Shown here: positions 21,073 to 34,000 of the stretch, in pieces | Position numbering within the stretch: the stretch's first letter is position 1 | Layout: the number at the start of each line of letters is the position of its first letter | Position numbers and translations under genes: made by a program | Source: Dugong dugon | Lineage: Eukaryota; Chordata; Mammalia; Sirenia; Dugongidae | Reading direction: 5' to 3' | Length of the DNA: 64,000 bases | Assembly: GCA_030035585.1 (NCBI GenBank) | Contig: CM057469.1 | Location: 61,893,501-61,957,500, forward strand | Notes under the pieces: model-generated | What the model was told of the DNA's origin: nothing | Seen by the model: only the letters and a program-made list of their open reading frames with translations | Databases searched by the model: none

Positions 21073-21281
21073 ATGCATGTGTAATATCAGAAGAAATGAT
21101 GGAAAAACATAACATACGGTTAAAATGGAAACGTGACAAAAAACTTTATACCAAAACAGATGATGTTATTGAATTTACTTGTAAATGGGGATACAGGCCA
21201 ACGACACCACGAGAGACTTTTCGAGCAACATGTCGGGGAGGGAAGCTGGAGTATCCCAGTTGTGAAAACTACTTTGGTTAA
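21073..21281 (+). CDS. CFHR: Complement factor H-related gene 1, terminal SCR5 exon with stop
   Basis: This last coding exon is equivalent to factor H SCR20 / CFHR1 SCR5, the domain that binds C3d and sialylated or heparan-bearing cell surfaces. It follows acceptor ctacattcag and ends at TAA 21279-21281. The reading starts ACVISEEMMEKHNIRLKWKR, contains IEFTCKWGYR and RATC, and finishes KLEYPSCENYFG. The four cysteines are kept. Where human factor H has W1183 a tryptophan is present. S1191 and V1197 correspond to Thr and Ile, R1206 and R1215 are kept, and the R1210 position reads Pro with Arg one place later. The tail after the final cysteine is five residues, longer than the human one. A human-like terminal domain ending in a stop shows that this is the end of a CFH-family gene. 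Confidence 0.94.
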
Positions 21282-21585
21282 AATGCGTTTATATAATCAA
21301 AATATATACATATCTTGAATTTTGTATTATTAATCTAGTTCTCACAATTTTATTTTTCTAAATGTTAAGTCATTTTTATTCATAAATTAGAATTTGCATC
21401 ATATATTAAGTGAATGATGTAATTATAATCCGAGAGACCAGTATCTGATCCTAAAAACCACCATATTAAAAACTTGGCAAACCGTGATGCTATGTGTCCT
21501 GTTCCTAAAACATTCTTCACAGGAAATTAGAGGCACTCATTTCAGTGCCTGCGTTGGTCTACCACTTTCCTAAATCTCTCAAAGT
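21282..21585 (+). other. Probable 3' UTR and flank of CFHR gene 1
   Basis: About 300 bp of unique AT-rich sequence precedes the L1 insertion. There is no canonical AATAAA; the variant ATTAAA occurs at 21465-21470 and is the only polyadenylation candidate seen. Confidence 0.45.
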
Positions 21586-24154
21586 TTTTTTTATTTTTAT
21601 TTTTATTGTACTTTAAATGGTTTATGGAATAAACAGTTTCTCATTAAACATTTAGTACACTATTTTTTTATGACAATGGTTAACAAATGCACAACATGTC
21701 AACACTGTCCCTTCTCAACCTCGGGTTCCCTATTACCAGCTTTCCTGTCCCCTCCTCCCTTCTGGTTCTTGTCCCTGAACTGTTGGGCTCCATTAGTCTC
21801 ATTTTGTTTTATGGGCCTGTCTGATCTTTGGCTGAATGGTGAACCTCGGGACTGACTTCATTACCGAGCTAAAAGGGTGTCCGAGGGCCATACTCTCGGG
21901 GTTTCTCCAGTCTCTGTCAGGCCAGTAAGTCTGGTCTTTTTCTGTGAGTTAGAATTTTGTTCTATGTTTTTCTCCAGCTCTGTCCGGGACCCTCTATTGT
22001 GATCCCTGTCAGAGCAGTCAGTGGTGGTAGCGGGGCACCATCTAGTTATACTGGACTCAGTGTGGTGGAGGCCGTGGTAGTTGTGGTCCATTAGTCCTTT
22101 GGAATAATCTTTCTCTTCTATTCTGTTTTCTTCTTTCTCCCTTACTCCTTAAGGGGTGAGACCAGTGGAGTATCTTAGATGGCTGCCCCAGGCTTCTAAG
22201 ACCCCAGACACTACTTATCAAGGTAGAATGTAGAACTTTTTCTTTATAAAGTGTGTTATGGCAATTGAGCTAGATGTTCCCTGAGACCATGACCCCTCTG
22301 CACTCAGCCCAGCAATTCAGTCCTTTAGGGAGTTTAGATGGGTCTATGGAGCTTCCACGACCTTTCCTTGTACAAGCTGTGCTGGAGCCCCAAGTATTGT
22401 GCAAGGTCCTACCCTTCACCAGAGTTACCACTTATCTATTGTCTATTTAGTATTTCCCCTCCACCCCCCTGATCCCTCCTAACCAACAAAGATTGTTTTT
22501 GTGTGTGTGTGTGTGTGTAAACTTTTTCATGAGTTTTTCAATAGAAGTCTCATAGAATATTTGTCCTTTTGTGACTAACTTATGTCACTCAGCAGAATAC
22601 CCTCCAGTTTCATCCATCTTACGAGATGCTTCAAAGATACATCATTGTTCTTCATCATTGCGTAATACTCCATTGTGTGTATGTAGCATAGTTTGTGTAT
22701 CCATTCATCTGTTGATGGGCATCTAGGTTGTTTCCATCTTTTTGCTAGTGTGAACAATGCTGCAGTGAACATGGGTGTGCATATTTCTATTCATGTGACG
22801 GCTCTTATTGTTCTAGCGTATATTCCTAGGAGTAGGATTGCTGGATCGTATGGTATTTCTATTTCAGGCTTTCTAAGGAAGTGCTATATCATCTTCCAAA
22901 ATGGTTGTATCAGATTGCATTCCCACCAGCAGTGTATAAGGGTTCCAGTCTCTCCGCAGCCTCTCCAACATTGGTTATTTTCAGTGTTTTTGATTCGTGA
23001 CAGTAATGTCAGGGTGAGATGGTATCTCATTGTGGTTTTAATTTGCATTTAATTTGCATTTCTCTAATGGCTAGTGATCGCAAGCATTTCCTCATGTGTC
23101 TGTTGGGCTCTTGAATGTCTTCTTTGGTGAAATACCTGCTTGTTGCCTTTGCCCATTTTTAATTGGATTATTTGTCTTTTTGTTGTAGAGGTGTTGGATT
23201 TTCTTATAGATTTTAGAGATTAGCACTTGGTCTGTGTTGTAATGTCTAAAAATTCTTTCCCAGTCTGTAGGTTCTCTTTTTATTCTTTTGGTGAAGTCTT
23301 TTGATGAACATAAGTGTTTAATTTTTAGATGATCCTAGTAATCCAGTTTATCTTCTGGAGTTTGTGTGTTGTTGGTTATGGTTTGTATCCTGTTAATGCT
23401 GTGCACTGGAGCCTCTAGCGTTGATCCTATTTTTTATACTATGAACTTTATATTTATATTTAAGTCTTTGATGCATTTTGAATTAGTTTTCGTATATGGT
23501 GTGAGGTATGGATCTGTTTTATTTTTTTTCCAGATGGACATCCTGTTTTGCCAGCACCATTTCTTAAAATGACTGTATTTTCCCCATTTGATGGAGCTTG
23601 GGCCCTTGTCAAAGATCAGGTGACCATAGATGGAAAGATTTACTTCTAGCTTCTCAATTCTGTTCCAATAGTCAATGTTATCTGTCATTGTACCAGTACC
23701 AGGCTGTTTTGACCACTGTAGCTGTATGGTAAGTTCTGAGGTCAGGAAGTGTGAGGCCACCTGGTTTATTCTTCTTCTTCAATACTGCTTTACTTATTCG
23801 GGGCTTTTCCCTTTCCATATAAAGTTAATGATTAATTTTTCCATCTCTTTGAAGAATGTAGTTGGTAGTTGGATCGGGATTGCATTGTATTTGTAAATTG
23901 CTTTGGGTAGAATTGTCATTTTCACAATGTTGAGCCTACCTATTCATGAGCATGATACGTTTTTCCATTTATGTAGATCTCTTTGGGTTTCTTGCGGTAG
24001 TGTTTTGTAGTTGTCTTTGTATAGGTCTTTTACATCCCTGGTTAGATTTACTCCTAAGTATTTTATTTTTTATGGGGCTATTATGAATCTTATTGTTTTC
24101 CTGATTTCCTTTTCATGTTCTCTTTACTGCTGTATAGTAATCCAACTGATTTTT
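21586..24154 (-). mobile_element. L1 LINE (outer element, L1-B), 3' part
   Basis: Read on the minus strand this is the 3' half of an L1: 3' UTR (21600-22560) and the C-terminal part of ORF2 (22575-24150, with frame breaks). The outer target-site duplication is tctctcaaagt at 21575-21585 and tctgtcaaagt at 36293-36303. The element is interrupted at 24154 by a second L1 and resumes at 31001. Confidence 0.9.
22498..22520. repeat. (TG)n microsatellite
   Basis: A run of TG dinucleotides within the L1-B 3' UTR. Confidence 0.9.
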
Positions 24155-25298
24155 TTTTGTATATATTTTATTGTACGTCAGGTGAAGGCTTACAGAACAA
24201 ATAGTTTCTCATGAAACAGTAGTACACATGTTGTTTTATGACATTGGTTAACAACCCCACAACATATTAACCCTCTAAATTCTCAACTTTTTTTTTTTTT
24301 TTTTGTGAAAATACACATAGCCAAATATACAGTGTTTCAGAAATTTCTACATACACAGTTCAGTGACACTGACTACGCTCTTCCAATTGTGCTGTTATTC
24401 TCACTTAAGATGAAGGCTTACAGAACAAAATAGTTTCTCATTTAACAGTTACTACAAATGTTGCCCTATGACAATGGTTAACAATCTCACAACACATCAA
24501 CAGTATCCTTAGTCTTGTGTTCCCTATCACCAGCTTCCTTGTCCCCTTCCGCCTTCTGGCCCTTGTCACTGGACTTCTGTACCGCGTTAGTCTCATTTGG
24601 TTTTACAGGGCTGTCCACTCCCAGGCTGTACAGTGAACCTCGGAGATAACTTCACCACTGAGCTAAAAGGTTGTCTGGGGGCCATACTCTCGAGGTTTCG
24701 CCAGTCTCCTTTAGGCCAGTAAATCTGGTCTTTCTTTTTTGTGAGTTAGAATTATGTTCTACATCCTTCTCCAGCTCTGTCCAGAACCCTCTGTTGTGAT
24801 CCTGGTCAGAGCAGTCAGTGGTGATAGCCTGGCCCCATCTAGCTGTACTGGTGTCAGTCCGGTGGAGGCCTTGGTAGCTGTGGACAATTAGTCCTTTGGA
24901 CTAATCTTCTCCTTGTATCCTGTTCTCTTCATTCTCCCTTGCTCGCAAAGGGATGAGACCAGTGGAGTATTTTAGATGGCCGCTCACAGGCTTTTAAGAC
25001 CCCAGACACTACTCACCAAGGTAGAATGTAGAGCATTGTCTTTATAAGCTGTGTCATGCCAATTGAGCTAGATGTTCCCCGAGACCATGGTCCCCAGAGA
25101 CCTCCGCCCAGCAACTCAGTCCCTCAGGGAGTTTGGATGTGTCTATGGGGCTTCCATGACCTTTCCTTGTACAGGTTGTGCTAGTTTCCCCTGTATTGTG
25201 TACTGTCTCACCCTTCACCCAAGATACCACTTATATATTGCGTATTTACTATTCCACCCGCCCCCACCTCTCCCATCCCTGGTAACCAACAAAGATTG

Positions 25299-28200
25299 TT
25301 ACATTTTGCGTGTGAACTTTTTCATGGGTTTTTGCAATAGAGGTCTCATACAATATTTGTCCTTTTGTGATTGACTTATTTCACTCAGCATTATGTCCTC
25401 CAGTTTCATCCATGTTATGAGATGTTTCACAGATTCATTGTTGTTCTTTCTCGTTGCGTAGTACTCCACTGTGTGTACGTACCATAGTTTGTTTATCCAT
25501 TCATCTGTTGATGGGCATCTAGGTTGTTTCCATCGTTTTGCTATTGTGAACAATGCTGCCATGAACATAGGTGTGGATATGTCTATTCGAGTAACGACTC
25601 TTATTTCTCTAGGATATATTCCTAGCAGTGGGATTGCTGGATCGAATGGTATGTCTATTTCTAGCTTTCTGAGGAAGCTCCATATCATTTTCCAAAATGG
25701 TTGTATCATTTTGCATTCCCACCAGCAGTGCATAAGAGTTCCCATCTTCCTGCAGCCCCTCCAACATTTGTTATTTCCAGTGTTTTTGATTCGTGCCAGT
25801 AATGCCAGGGTGAGACAGTATCTCACTGTGGTTTTAATTTGCATTTCTCTAATGGCTAGTGATCGCGAGCATTTCCTCATGTGTCTGTTGGCCATTTGAA
25901 TGTCTTCTTTGGTGAAGTGTCTGTTCATTTCCTTTCCCCATTTTTTGATAGGATTATTTGTCTTTTTGTTGTAGAGGTGTTGGATTTTCCTGTAAATTAT
26001 GGAGATTAGACCTTTGTCTGACTTGTACTGTCCAAAAATTTTTTCCCAGTCTGGAGGTTCTCTTTTTACTCTTTTGGTGAAGTCTTTTGAAGAGCATAGG
26101 TGTTTGATTTTTAGAAGATCCCACTTATCTAGGTTATCTTTTGGGGTTTGTGCATTGATGGTTATAATTTGTATCCTGTTAATGCCATGTATTAATGCCT
26201 GTAGTGTTGGTTCTATGTTTCTTCTAAAAACTTTATAGTTTTAGGCTTTATATTCAGGTCTTTGATCCATTTTGAAGTAGTTTTTGTATACGGTGTGAGG
26301 TATGGGTCCTGTTTCATTTTTTTACAAATCGATATCCAGTTTTGCCAGCACCATTTGTTAAAAAGACTGTCTTTTCCCCATTTGATGTACTTTGGGTCCT
26401 TGTCGAAGATCAGGTGACCGTAGGTAGATGGATTTACATCTGGGTTCTCAATTCTGTTCCATTGGTCAATGTATCTGTCGTTGTACCAGTACCAGGCTGT
26501 TTTGACTACTGTAGCTGTATAGTAGGTTCTGAAGTCAGGTAGTGTGAGTCCTCCAACTTTATTCTTCTTCTTCAGTAGTGCTTTACTTATTTGGGGTTTC
26601 TTCCCTTTCCATATACATTTAATGATTAGTTTTTCCATCTCTTTGAAGAATGGTGTTGGTATTTGGGTCGGAATTGCGTTGTATTTGTAAATTGCTTTGG
26701 GTAGAATTGATATTTTCACAATGTTGAGTCCGCCTATCCATGAGCATGGTATGTTTTTCCATTGATGTAGATCCCTTTGGGTTTCATGCAGTAGTGTTTT
26801 ATAGTTTTCTTTGTATAGGTCTTTTATATCCCTGGTCAGATTTATCCCTAAGTATTTTATCTTTTCAGGGGCTATTGAAAATGGTATTGATTTCCTGATT
26901 TCCTTTTCATCATTATCCTTACTGGTGTATAGGAATCCAACTGATTTTTGAATGTTTATCTTGTATCCTGCTACTCTACTGAATCTTTCTATTACTTCCA
27001 GTAGATTTCTCATGGAGTCTTTAGGGTTTTCTATGTATAGTGTCATATCATCTTCAAACAGGGACAGTTTAACTTCTTCATTACCAATTTGGATGCCCTT
27101 TATTTCTTTTTCTTGCCTTTTTGCTTCAGCTAGAACTTCCAGCACAATGTTAAATAGGAGTGGTTAAAAAGGGCATCCTTGTCTTGTTCTTGTTTTCAAG
27201 GGGAATGTTTTCAGTCTCTCTCCATTAAGAATGATGTTGGCCATTGGTTTTGCATAGATGCCCTTTATTATGTTGAGAAATTTCCCTTCTGTACCTATTT
27301 TATTGAGAGCTTTTATCAGGAACGGGTGTTGGACTTTGTCAAATGCCTTTTCTGTGTCAATTGAGATGATCATGTGATTCTTTTCTTTCCTTTTATTTAT
27401 GTGGTGGATGACGTTGATTGATTTTCTAATATTGAGCCATCCTTGCATACCTGGTATGAATCCTACTTGGTCGTGGTGTGTTATTTCTTTTGATATGATG
27501 CTGAATTCTATTGGCTAGAATTTTGTTCAGAATTTTTGCATATATATTCATGAGAGATGTTGGTCTGTAATTTTCTTTTTTTTGACATTTTTGCCTGGTT
27601 TTGGTATCAGCGTTATGCTGGCTTCATAGAATGAATTTGGAAGTGTTGCTTCCTCTTGTATGCTCTGAAATAGCTTTAGTAGAACTGGTACAAGCTCTTC
27701 TGGAAATGTTTTGTAGAATTCTCCAGTGAAGCCATCTGGGCCAGGGCTTTTGATTGATTGGGAGTTTTTTTATTACCTTTTCAATCTCTTCTCTTGTTAT
27801 GGGTCTGTTCAGATTTTCAACATCACTTTGTTGTAGTTTGGGTAGGCCGTGTGTTTCTAGAAATTTATCCATTTCCTCTAGGTTTTCAAATTTGTTGGAG
27901 TATAGTTTTTCATAATATTCTGTTATAATCCTTTTTATTTCAGTTGGGTCTGCTGTAATGTCCCCCATTTCATTTCTTATTTGGGTTATTTGTGTCCTTT
28001 CCTGTTTTTCTTTTGTCAGTCTGGCCAGTGGGTTGTCGATTTTGTTGATTCTTTCAAAGAACCAGCTTTTGGTTTTGTTGATTCTTTCTATTGTTTTTCT
28101 GTTCTCTATTTCATTTATTTCTGCTCTGATATTTACTATTTCCTTTCTTTCTGTGGTTGTGGGCTTTTTTTGCTGTTCTCTTTCTATTTGTTTGAGTTCT

Positions 28201-29337
28201 GTAGTTAACATTTTGAGTTTGTCCCTTTCTTCTTTTTTGATATGTGCATCTATTGCTATAAATTGTCCTCTGAGGACTGCCTTTGCTGTGTCCCAAAGGT
28301 TTTGGTATGATGTGTTTTCATTCTCATTTGATTCTAGGAATTTTTTGATTCCATCTCTGAATTCCTCTATTACCCACTGATGTGTAAGCAGGGTGTTATT
28401 CAGTTTCCATGTAGTTGATTTTTTTTCCTTGCTCTTTCTAGTGTTAATTTCTACTTGATGGCATTGTGGTCAGAGAAGATACTTTGAATTATCTCAGGGT
28501 TTTGGATCTTGTTGAGGATTGCTGTGTGGCCTAAGATGTGGTCAATTCTGGAGAACGTTCCATGTGCATTGGAAAAGAATGTGTACTTTGCAGCGGTTGG
28601 ATGGAGTGTTCTATATATGTCTATGAGGTGAAGTTGGCTGATTGTGCCCTTAGGTCTTCTGTATCTTTGCTGAGTTTCTTCTTAGTTGTTCTGTCCTTTA
28701 CTGAGAGTGGTGTGTTGAAGTCTCCTACTATTACTGTGGAACTGTCAATTTCTCTTTTCAGTGTTGTTAGAATTTGTTTTATGTATTTTGGAGCCCTGTC
28801 ATTGGGTGTGTAGATGTTTATTATGGTTATGTCATCATGATGGATCGTCCCCGTAATCACTATATAGTGTCCTTCTTTATCTTTTATGGTAGATTTTGTT
28901 TTAAAGTCTATTTTATCTGAGATTAGAATTGCCACTCCTGCTCTTTTTTGGTAGTTGTTAGCTTGATATATTTTTTTCCAACCTTTGACTTTTAATAAAC
29001 TCACATCTTTGTTTCTAAGGTGTGTCTCTTGTAGACAGCATATTGATGGACCCTGTTTTCTTATCCTTTCTGTCACTCTCCATCTCTGTATGGGTGCATT
29101 GAGTCCATTTACATTCAGTGTAATTATTGATAGATGTGAGTTTGTTGTTGTCATTTTGTAGTGCTTTTTTTCTGGTACTGAAGTTTTCTTTGTTCTTCTT
29201 ACTCTCTTGTGCTGAGTTACTTGTGTTTGTGGATTTTTTTTTCCATTTCTTTTGTTTTTGTAGGTTTGTTTTTGCTGAGACTTTATGTTTTTCATCTTTA
29301 TTTTTATGAGTTTGTTAACTTTCTTTGTGGTTACCAT
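25299..29337 (-). pseudogene. L1 ORF2 (L1-C), frame-broken
   Basis: From the right, the endonuclease domain reads NSHLSIITLNVNGLNAPIQR, QETHLRNKDV and VGDFNTPLSV. The reverse-transcriptase core near 27060 reads FEDD in place of FADD. The C-terminal cysteine-rich segment lies near 25740. Frame breaks at about 28620, 28210-27620, 27160 and 26210 divide it into at least five open pieces of up to 310 codons. The breaks exclude an active enzyme. Confidence 0.88.
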
Positions 29338-29538
29338 GAATTTTACCCTTGTCTTTCTAAGTTTGAAGCAGTCTACCTTTCCTTGGTATTGCCTTGCCTT
29401 CCTCTCCGTTAGAAGGTTATATACCTATGCTGTTTATTCCTTCTTTCATTGTTTTGATGTTTTTGCAATCCATCGATTGATTGCTCTGATTCCTGTTGTA
29501 TTTCTTTTGGTTTTGGATTGTCCTCGAGAGTTCATTTC

Positions 29539-30569
29539 CTAGATTGGTATCTGGCTCGTACGATCCTCCGTCCAAGTCCTGCCTGAGGGATGAAGCTGTT
29601 TGTCCTCAGATCGAAGAACTCCCTTTAATAATTCTTGTAAGTTTGGTATGACTTTTACATATTCCGTTAGTTTCTGTTTATCTGGAAATGACCTAATTTC
29701 ACCATCAAATTTGAACAAGAGTTTTGAAGGATATATTACTCTTGGCTGACAATTTTTTTCTTTCAAGATTTTATATATGTCATCCCACTGCCTTCTTGTC
29801 TGCATGGTTTCTGCTGAATAATCTGAGCTTAGTCTTATTGTTTCTCCTCTGTATGTGACTTCTTGTTTTTCACGAGCTGCTCTCAGGATTCTTTGTTTGT
29901 CTTTGGTTTTGGCGAGTGTGAATATTATATGCCTTGGTGATTTTCTTTTGGGGTCTCTCCTATATGGGGTTTGTTGAGCTTCTTGGATTGCCAGCTTTTC
30001 ATCTTTCATGATATTGGGGAATTTTTCTGTCAGCAGTTCCTCAATGATCCTCTCTGTGTTTTCTGTTTTCTCCCCCTGATCTGGAATGCCAATCACTCGT
30101 GACTTTTTGCTTTTAATTGTGTCCCACATAACTCTCAGGGTCTCTTCATTTTTCTTTGTTCTTTTTTCTGAGTTTTCCTCAAACAGAGTTGTATCCAACT
30201 GTTTGTCTTCAGTTTCACTAAGCCTGTCTTCCACGGTTTCAAATCTGCTTCTCAGCCCTTCTATGACATCATCCATTTCTGAAATCTTGTTGTTTATCTT
30301 TTGGATTTCTCATTGTTGTTTTTGTATAATTTGTATTTGTGAATTTATTTTGGCATTTTGTTCCTGCATCATCCTCCTGAATTCTTCCAAGTTTTTGTCT
30401 GTATTTTCCATGAATTTGTCTATTTTTTCCTCATGTTTGTCAGTTTTTGCCTCAGTTCTTGGAAAATTCCAAGTATTAGAGATTTGAATTCCCCATCAGG
30501 TAGTTCTAGTGCATTTTCTTCCACAGAACAGTCATCTGGTGTTTCAATTTGGACGACTACTGGAACCAT
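29539..30569 (-). pseudogene. L1 ORF1 (L1-C), frameshifted
   Basis: The start ATG is at 30569 (MVPVVVQIETPDDCSVEENA), the same N-terminus as ORF1 of L1-A. A frameshift near 30420 and further change before 30276 break the coiled coil; the RRM and C-terminal part are then open for 245 codons down to 29539. Confidence 0.85.
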
Positions 30570-31000
30570 CCTGTCTTGTTTTTGTGAATGTTTTGATATT
30601 GTTTGCTGTTTTCGGGGCATTTGGTAGATATCTCTCTCGTTTATTGATTGTAGATTTGTTTGTTTCATCCCGGCTGCTTTGTCTCCCACTGGACACTCCG
30701 TGAGGCTCCTTTCTCATACCCCCGTTTGCTGGTCTCCGATAGGAGTCCAAGATGGTGGATCCACACTGCGTTAGCTGGTAGGGGACCTCTGCCTGAACTC
30801 TCCTCGCTCACCTTTCTCTTTCAGTATTCTCTCTCCATTTGGTGCTCGTCTGAGTTCTTTATCTCTTCATTTGATGTTCTAGGGTTTCAGGATGGTTGCA
30901 TTCTCTGTTTGGCTTAGTTTTTCGTATCTTTGCTGTGGAGGATGGTGTGGTGCTTCTGCCTAGACCTCCATCTTGCCAGAACCTCTCCCAACTGATTTTT

Positions 31001-34000
31001 GTATGTTTATCTTGTATCCTGCTACTCTGTTGAATCTTTCTATTAGTTCCAGTAGTTTTCTTGTGTAGTCATTAGAGTTTTCTATGTGTAGTATCATATC
31101 ATCTGCAAACAGGGATAGTTTAACTTCTTCATTATCAATTTGGATGCCCTTTATTTCTTTTTCTTGCCTTATTGCTCTAGCTAGGACTTCCAGCACAATG
31201 TTAAATAGGAGTGGTTATAAAGGGCATCCTTGTCTTGTTCCTGTTCTCAAAGGGAATGTTTTCAGCCTCTCTCTCTTAAGAATGATGTTAGCTGTTGGTT
31301 TTGCATAGATGCCATTTATTATGTTGAGAAATTTCCCTTTTATACCTATTTTATTGAGAGTTTTTTATCAGGAGTTTGCATTTGCCTTTTCTGTGTCAAT
31401 TGAGGTGATTATGTGATTCTTTTCTCTCCTTTTATTTATGTGGTTGCTTATGTTGATCAATTTTCTAATGTTGATCCATCCTTGAATAGCTAGTATGAAT
31501 CCTTCTTGGTCATGGTGTGTTATTTTTTTATATGATGCTGAATTCTATTGGCTAGAATTCTGTTGAGTATTTTTGCATCTATATTCATGAGAGATATTGG
31601 CCTGTAATTTTCTTTTTTTGAGGTATCTTTGCCTGGTTTTGGTATCAGGGTTATGCTGGCTTCATAGAATGAATTTGGAAGTGTTGCTTCATTTTGTATG
31701 TTCTGAAATAGTTTGAGTAGAACTGGTACAAGCTCTTCTATGAATGTTTGGTAGAATTATCTAGTGCAGCCATCTGGGCTAGGGCTCTTTTTGTTTGCTA
31801 GGTTTTTTTTATTACCTTTTCAATCTCTTCTCTTGTTATGGGTCTGTTCAGCTTTTCAACTACACTTTGTGTTATTTTTGGTAGGTAATGTGTCTCTAGA
31901 AATTTATCCATTTAGTCTAGGTTTTTGAATTTGTTAGAGTTTTTCCTAACTCTCTGTTATGATCTTTTGTTTCTATTGAGTCTGTTGTAATGTCCCGTTT
32001 CATTTCTTATTTGGGTTATTTGCATCATCTCCTGTTTTTCTTTTGTCAGTTTGGCCAGTGGTTTGTTGATTTTGTTGATTCTTTCAAAGAACCAACTTTT
32101 GCTTTTGTTGATTCTTTCTATTTTTCTATTCTCGATTTCTTTTATTTCTGCTCTTATCTTTATTATTTCCTTCCTTCCAGTGGCTGTGGGCTTTTTTGCT
32201 ATTCTCTTTGTATTTCTTTCAGTTCTTTAGTTAAAGTTTTGATTTTCTCCCTTTCTTCTTTTTTGATGTGTGTATCTATTGCTATAAAATTGCTTCTGGT
32301 GACTGCCTTTGCTGTGTCCCAAAGGTTTTGGTATGAAGTATTTTTCTTCTCATTTGATTCTAGGAATTTTTTGTTTCCATCTCAGATTTCTTCTATTACC
32401 CAGTGGTTTGTAAGCAGGGTGTTAATCAGTTTCCATGTAACTGATTTTTTTCTCCTTGCTCTTTCTGTTGTAAATTTCTACCTTGGTGGTACTGTGGTCA
32501 GAGAAGATACTTTGTATTATCTCAGCATTTTGGATCTTGTTGAGGATTGCTCTGTGCCCAAGATGTGGTCTATTCTGGAGAACATTCCATGTGCATTGGA
32601 AAAGAATGTGTACTTTACAGCTGTTGGGTGGAGTGTTCTCTATATGTCTATGAGGCCAAGTTGGCTGATTGTGCCCTTTAGGTCTTCTGTATCTTCGTTG
32701 AGTTTCTTTATAGGTGTTCTGTCTTTTATCGAGTGTTAGATGTTGAAGTCTACTGTTATTGTGGAACTGTCAGATTCTCCTTTCAGTGCTGTTTGAGTTT
32801 GGTTTATGTATTTTGGAGTCCTGTCATTGGGTGCGTAGATGTTGACTATGGTTATGTCTTCATGATGGATCTTCCCCTTAATCATATAGTGTCCTTCCTT
32901 GTCATTTATGGTGGATTTTATTTTAAAAGTCTATTTTATCTGAGATTAGTATTGCCACTTCTGCTTTTTTTTTTTTTTTTTGCTTCTGTTTCATTGATAT
33001 ATTTTTTCCATACTTTGATTTTTAATAAGTTTATATCTTTGTTTCTAAGGTGTATTTTTTGTAGACAGCGTATTCATGGGTCCTGGGTTTTTTTATCCAT
33101 TCTGTCACTCTCCGTCTCTTTATGGGTGCATTTAGGCCATTTAAATTCAGTTTAATTATTGAGAGATGTGAGTTTATTGCTGTCAGTTTGTAGTTGTTTT
33201 TTTGTGGTGTTGATGTTTTCTTTGTTCCTCTTACTCTCTTGGGGTGAATTCCTGGTATTTGTGGATTCTCTTTTTAATTTCTTTTGCTTATTAGATTTGT
33301 TTTTTCTGAGACTTTATGTTTTTCGTGTTTATTTTGATGAGCAGGTTTGTTAACTTTCTTTCTGGTTATCTTGAAATTTACCATTCTCTTCCTAGGTTTG
33401 AACCAGTCTATTATTACTTGGTATCACCTTGCCTTCCTCTGCATTAGAAGGTTCTATACATACATCATTTATTCCATCTCTTATTGTTCTGATGTTGTTG
33501 TCATTTACAGATTAACCTCTCTGGGTCCCTGTTGTAATTCTTTTGGTTTTGGATGTTCCTTGAGAGTTCATTTCCTAGGTTGGCATCTATCCTGCATCCT
33601 AGATTCAGCTTGTGGTCTGATGTTCGTTGTTTTCAGATCGAAGGACTTCCTTCAATAATCCTTGTAAGGTTGGTTCGATTTTTACGTAGTCCTTTCATTT
33701 TTGTTTGTGTGGAAATGTCCTAATTTCTGAATTATTTTTGAGCGAGTGTTTTGTAGCAGGTATTATTCTTTGCTGGCAATTTTTTTCTTTCAAGGTTTCA
33801 TATATGTCATGCCATTGCTTTCTTGCAAGCATGGTTCCTGCTTAGTCTTATTGTTTCTGAGCTTAGTCTTATTGTTTCTCCTCTGTATATCACTTTTTGT
33901 TTTCCTTGAGCTGCTCTCAGTTTTCTTTGTTTGACTTTGGTTTAGAGAGTGTCATTATAATATGCATTGGTGAATTTTGTTTGGGATCTATCCTATATGG

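Larger units (their letters stand above)
24155..30987 (-). mobile_element. Full-length L1 (inner element, L1-C) nested in L1-B, spliced-looking 5' UTR
   Basis: This complete L1 on the minus strand is flanked by a perfect ccaactgattttt at 24142-24154 and 30988-31000. From right to left it has a short 5' UTR (30987-30570), ORF1, ORF2 and 3' UTR. Its 5' end ('ctaggcagaagcaccac' shortly after the start) is the genuine L1 start. Its 5' UTR is about 420 bp, compared with nearly 1.9 kb in L1-A, because one internal block is missing at 30670/30671. At the 3' side an extra T run (about 24285-24302) and about 105 bp of unrelated old-repeat sequence split the 3' UTR. The interruption of L1-B makes this the younger of the two. 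Confidence 0.92.

Noticed and set aside
25299-25928. 209-codon frame as an independent gene
   Set aside because: It is the C-terminal part of L1 ORF2 with its cysteine-rich motif.
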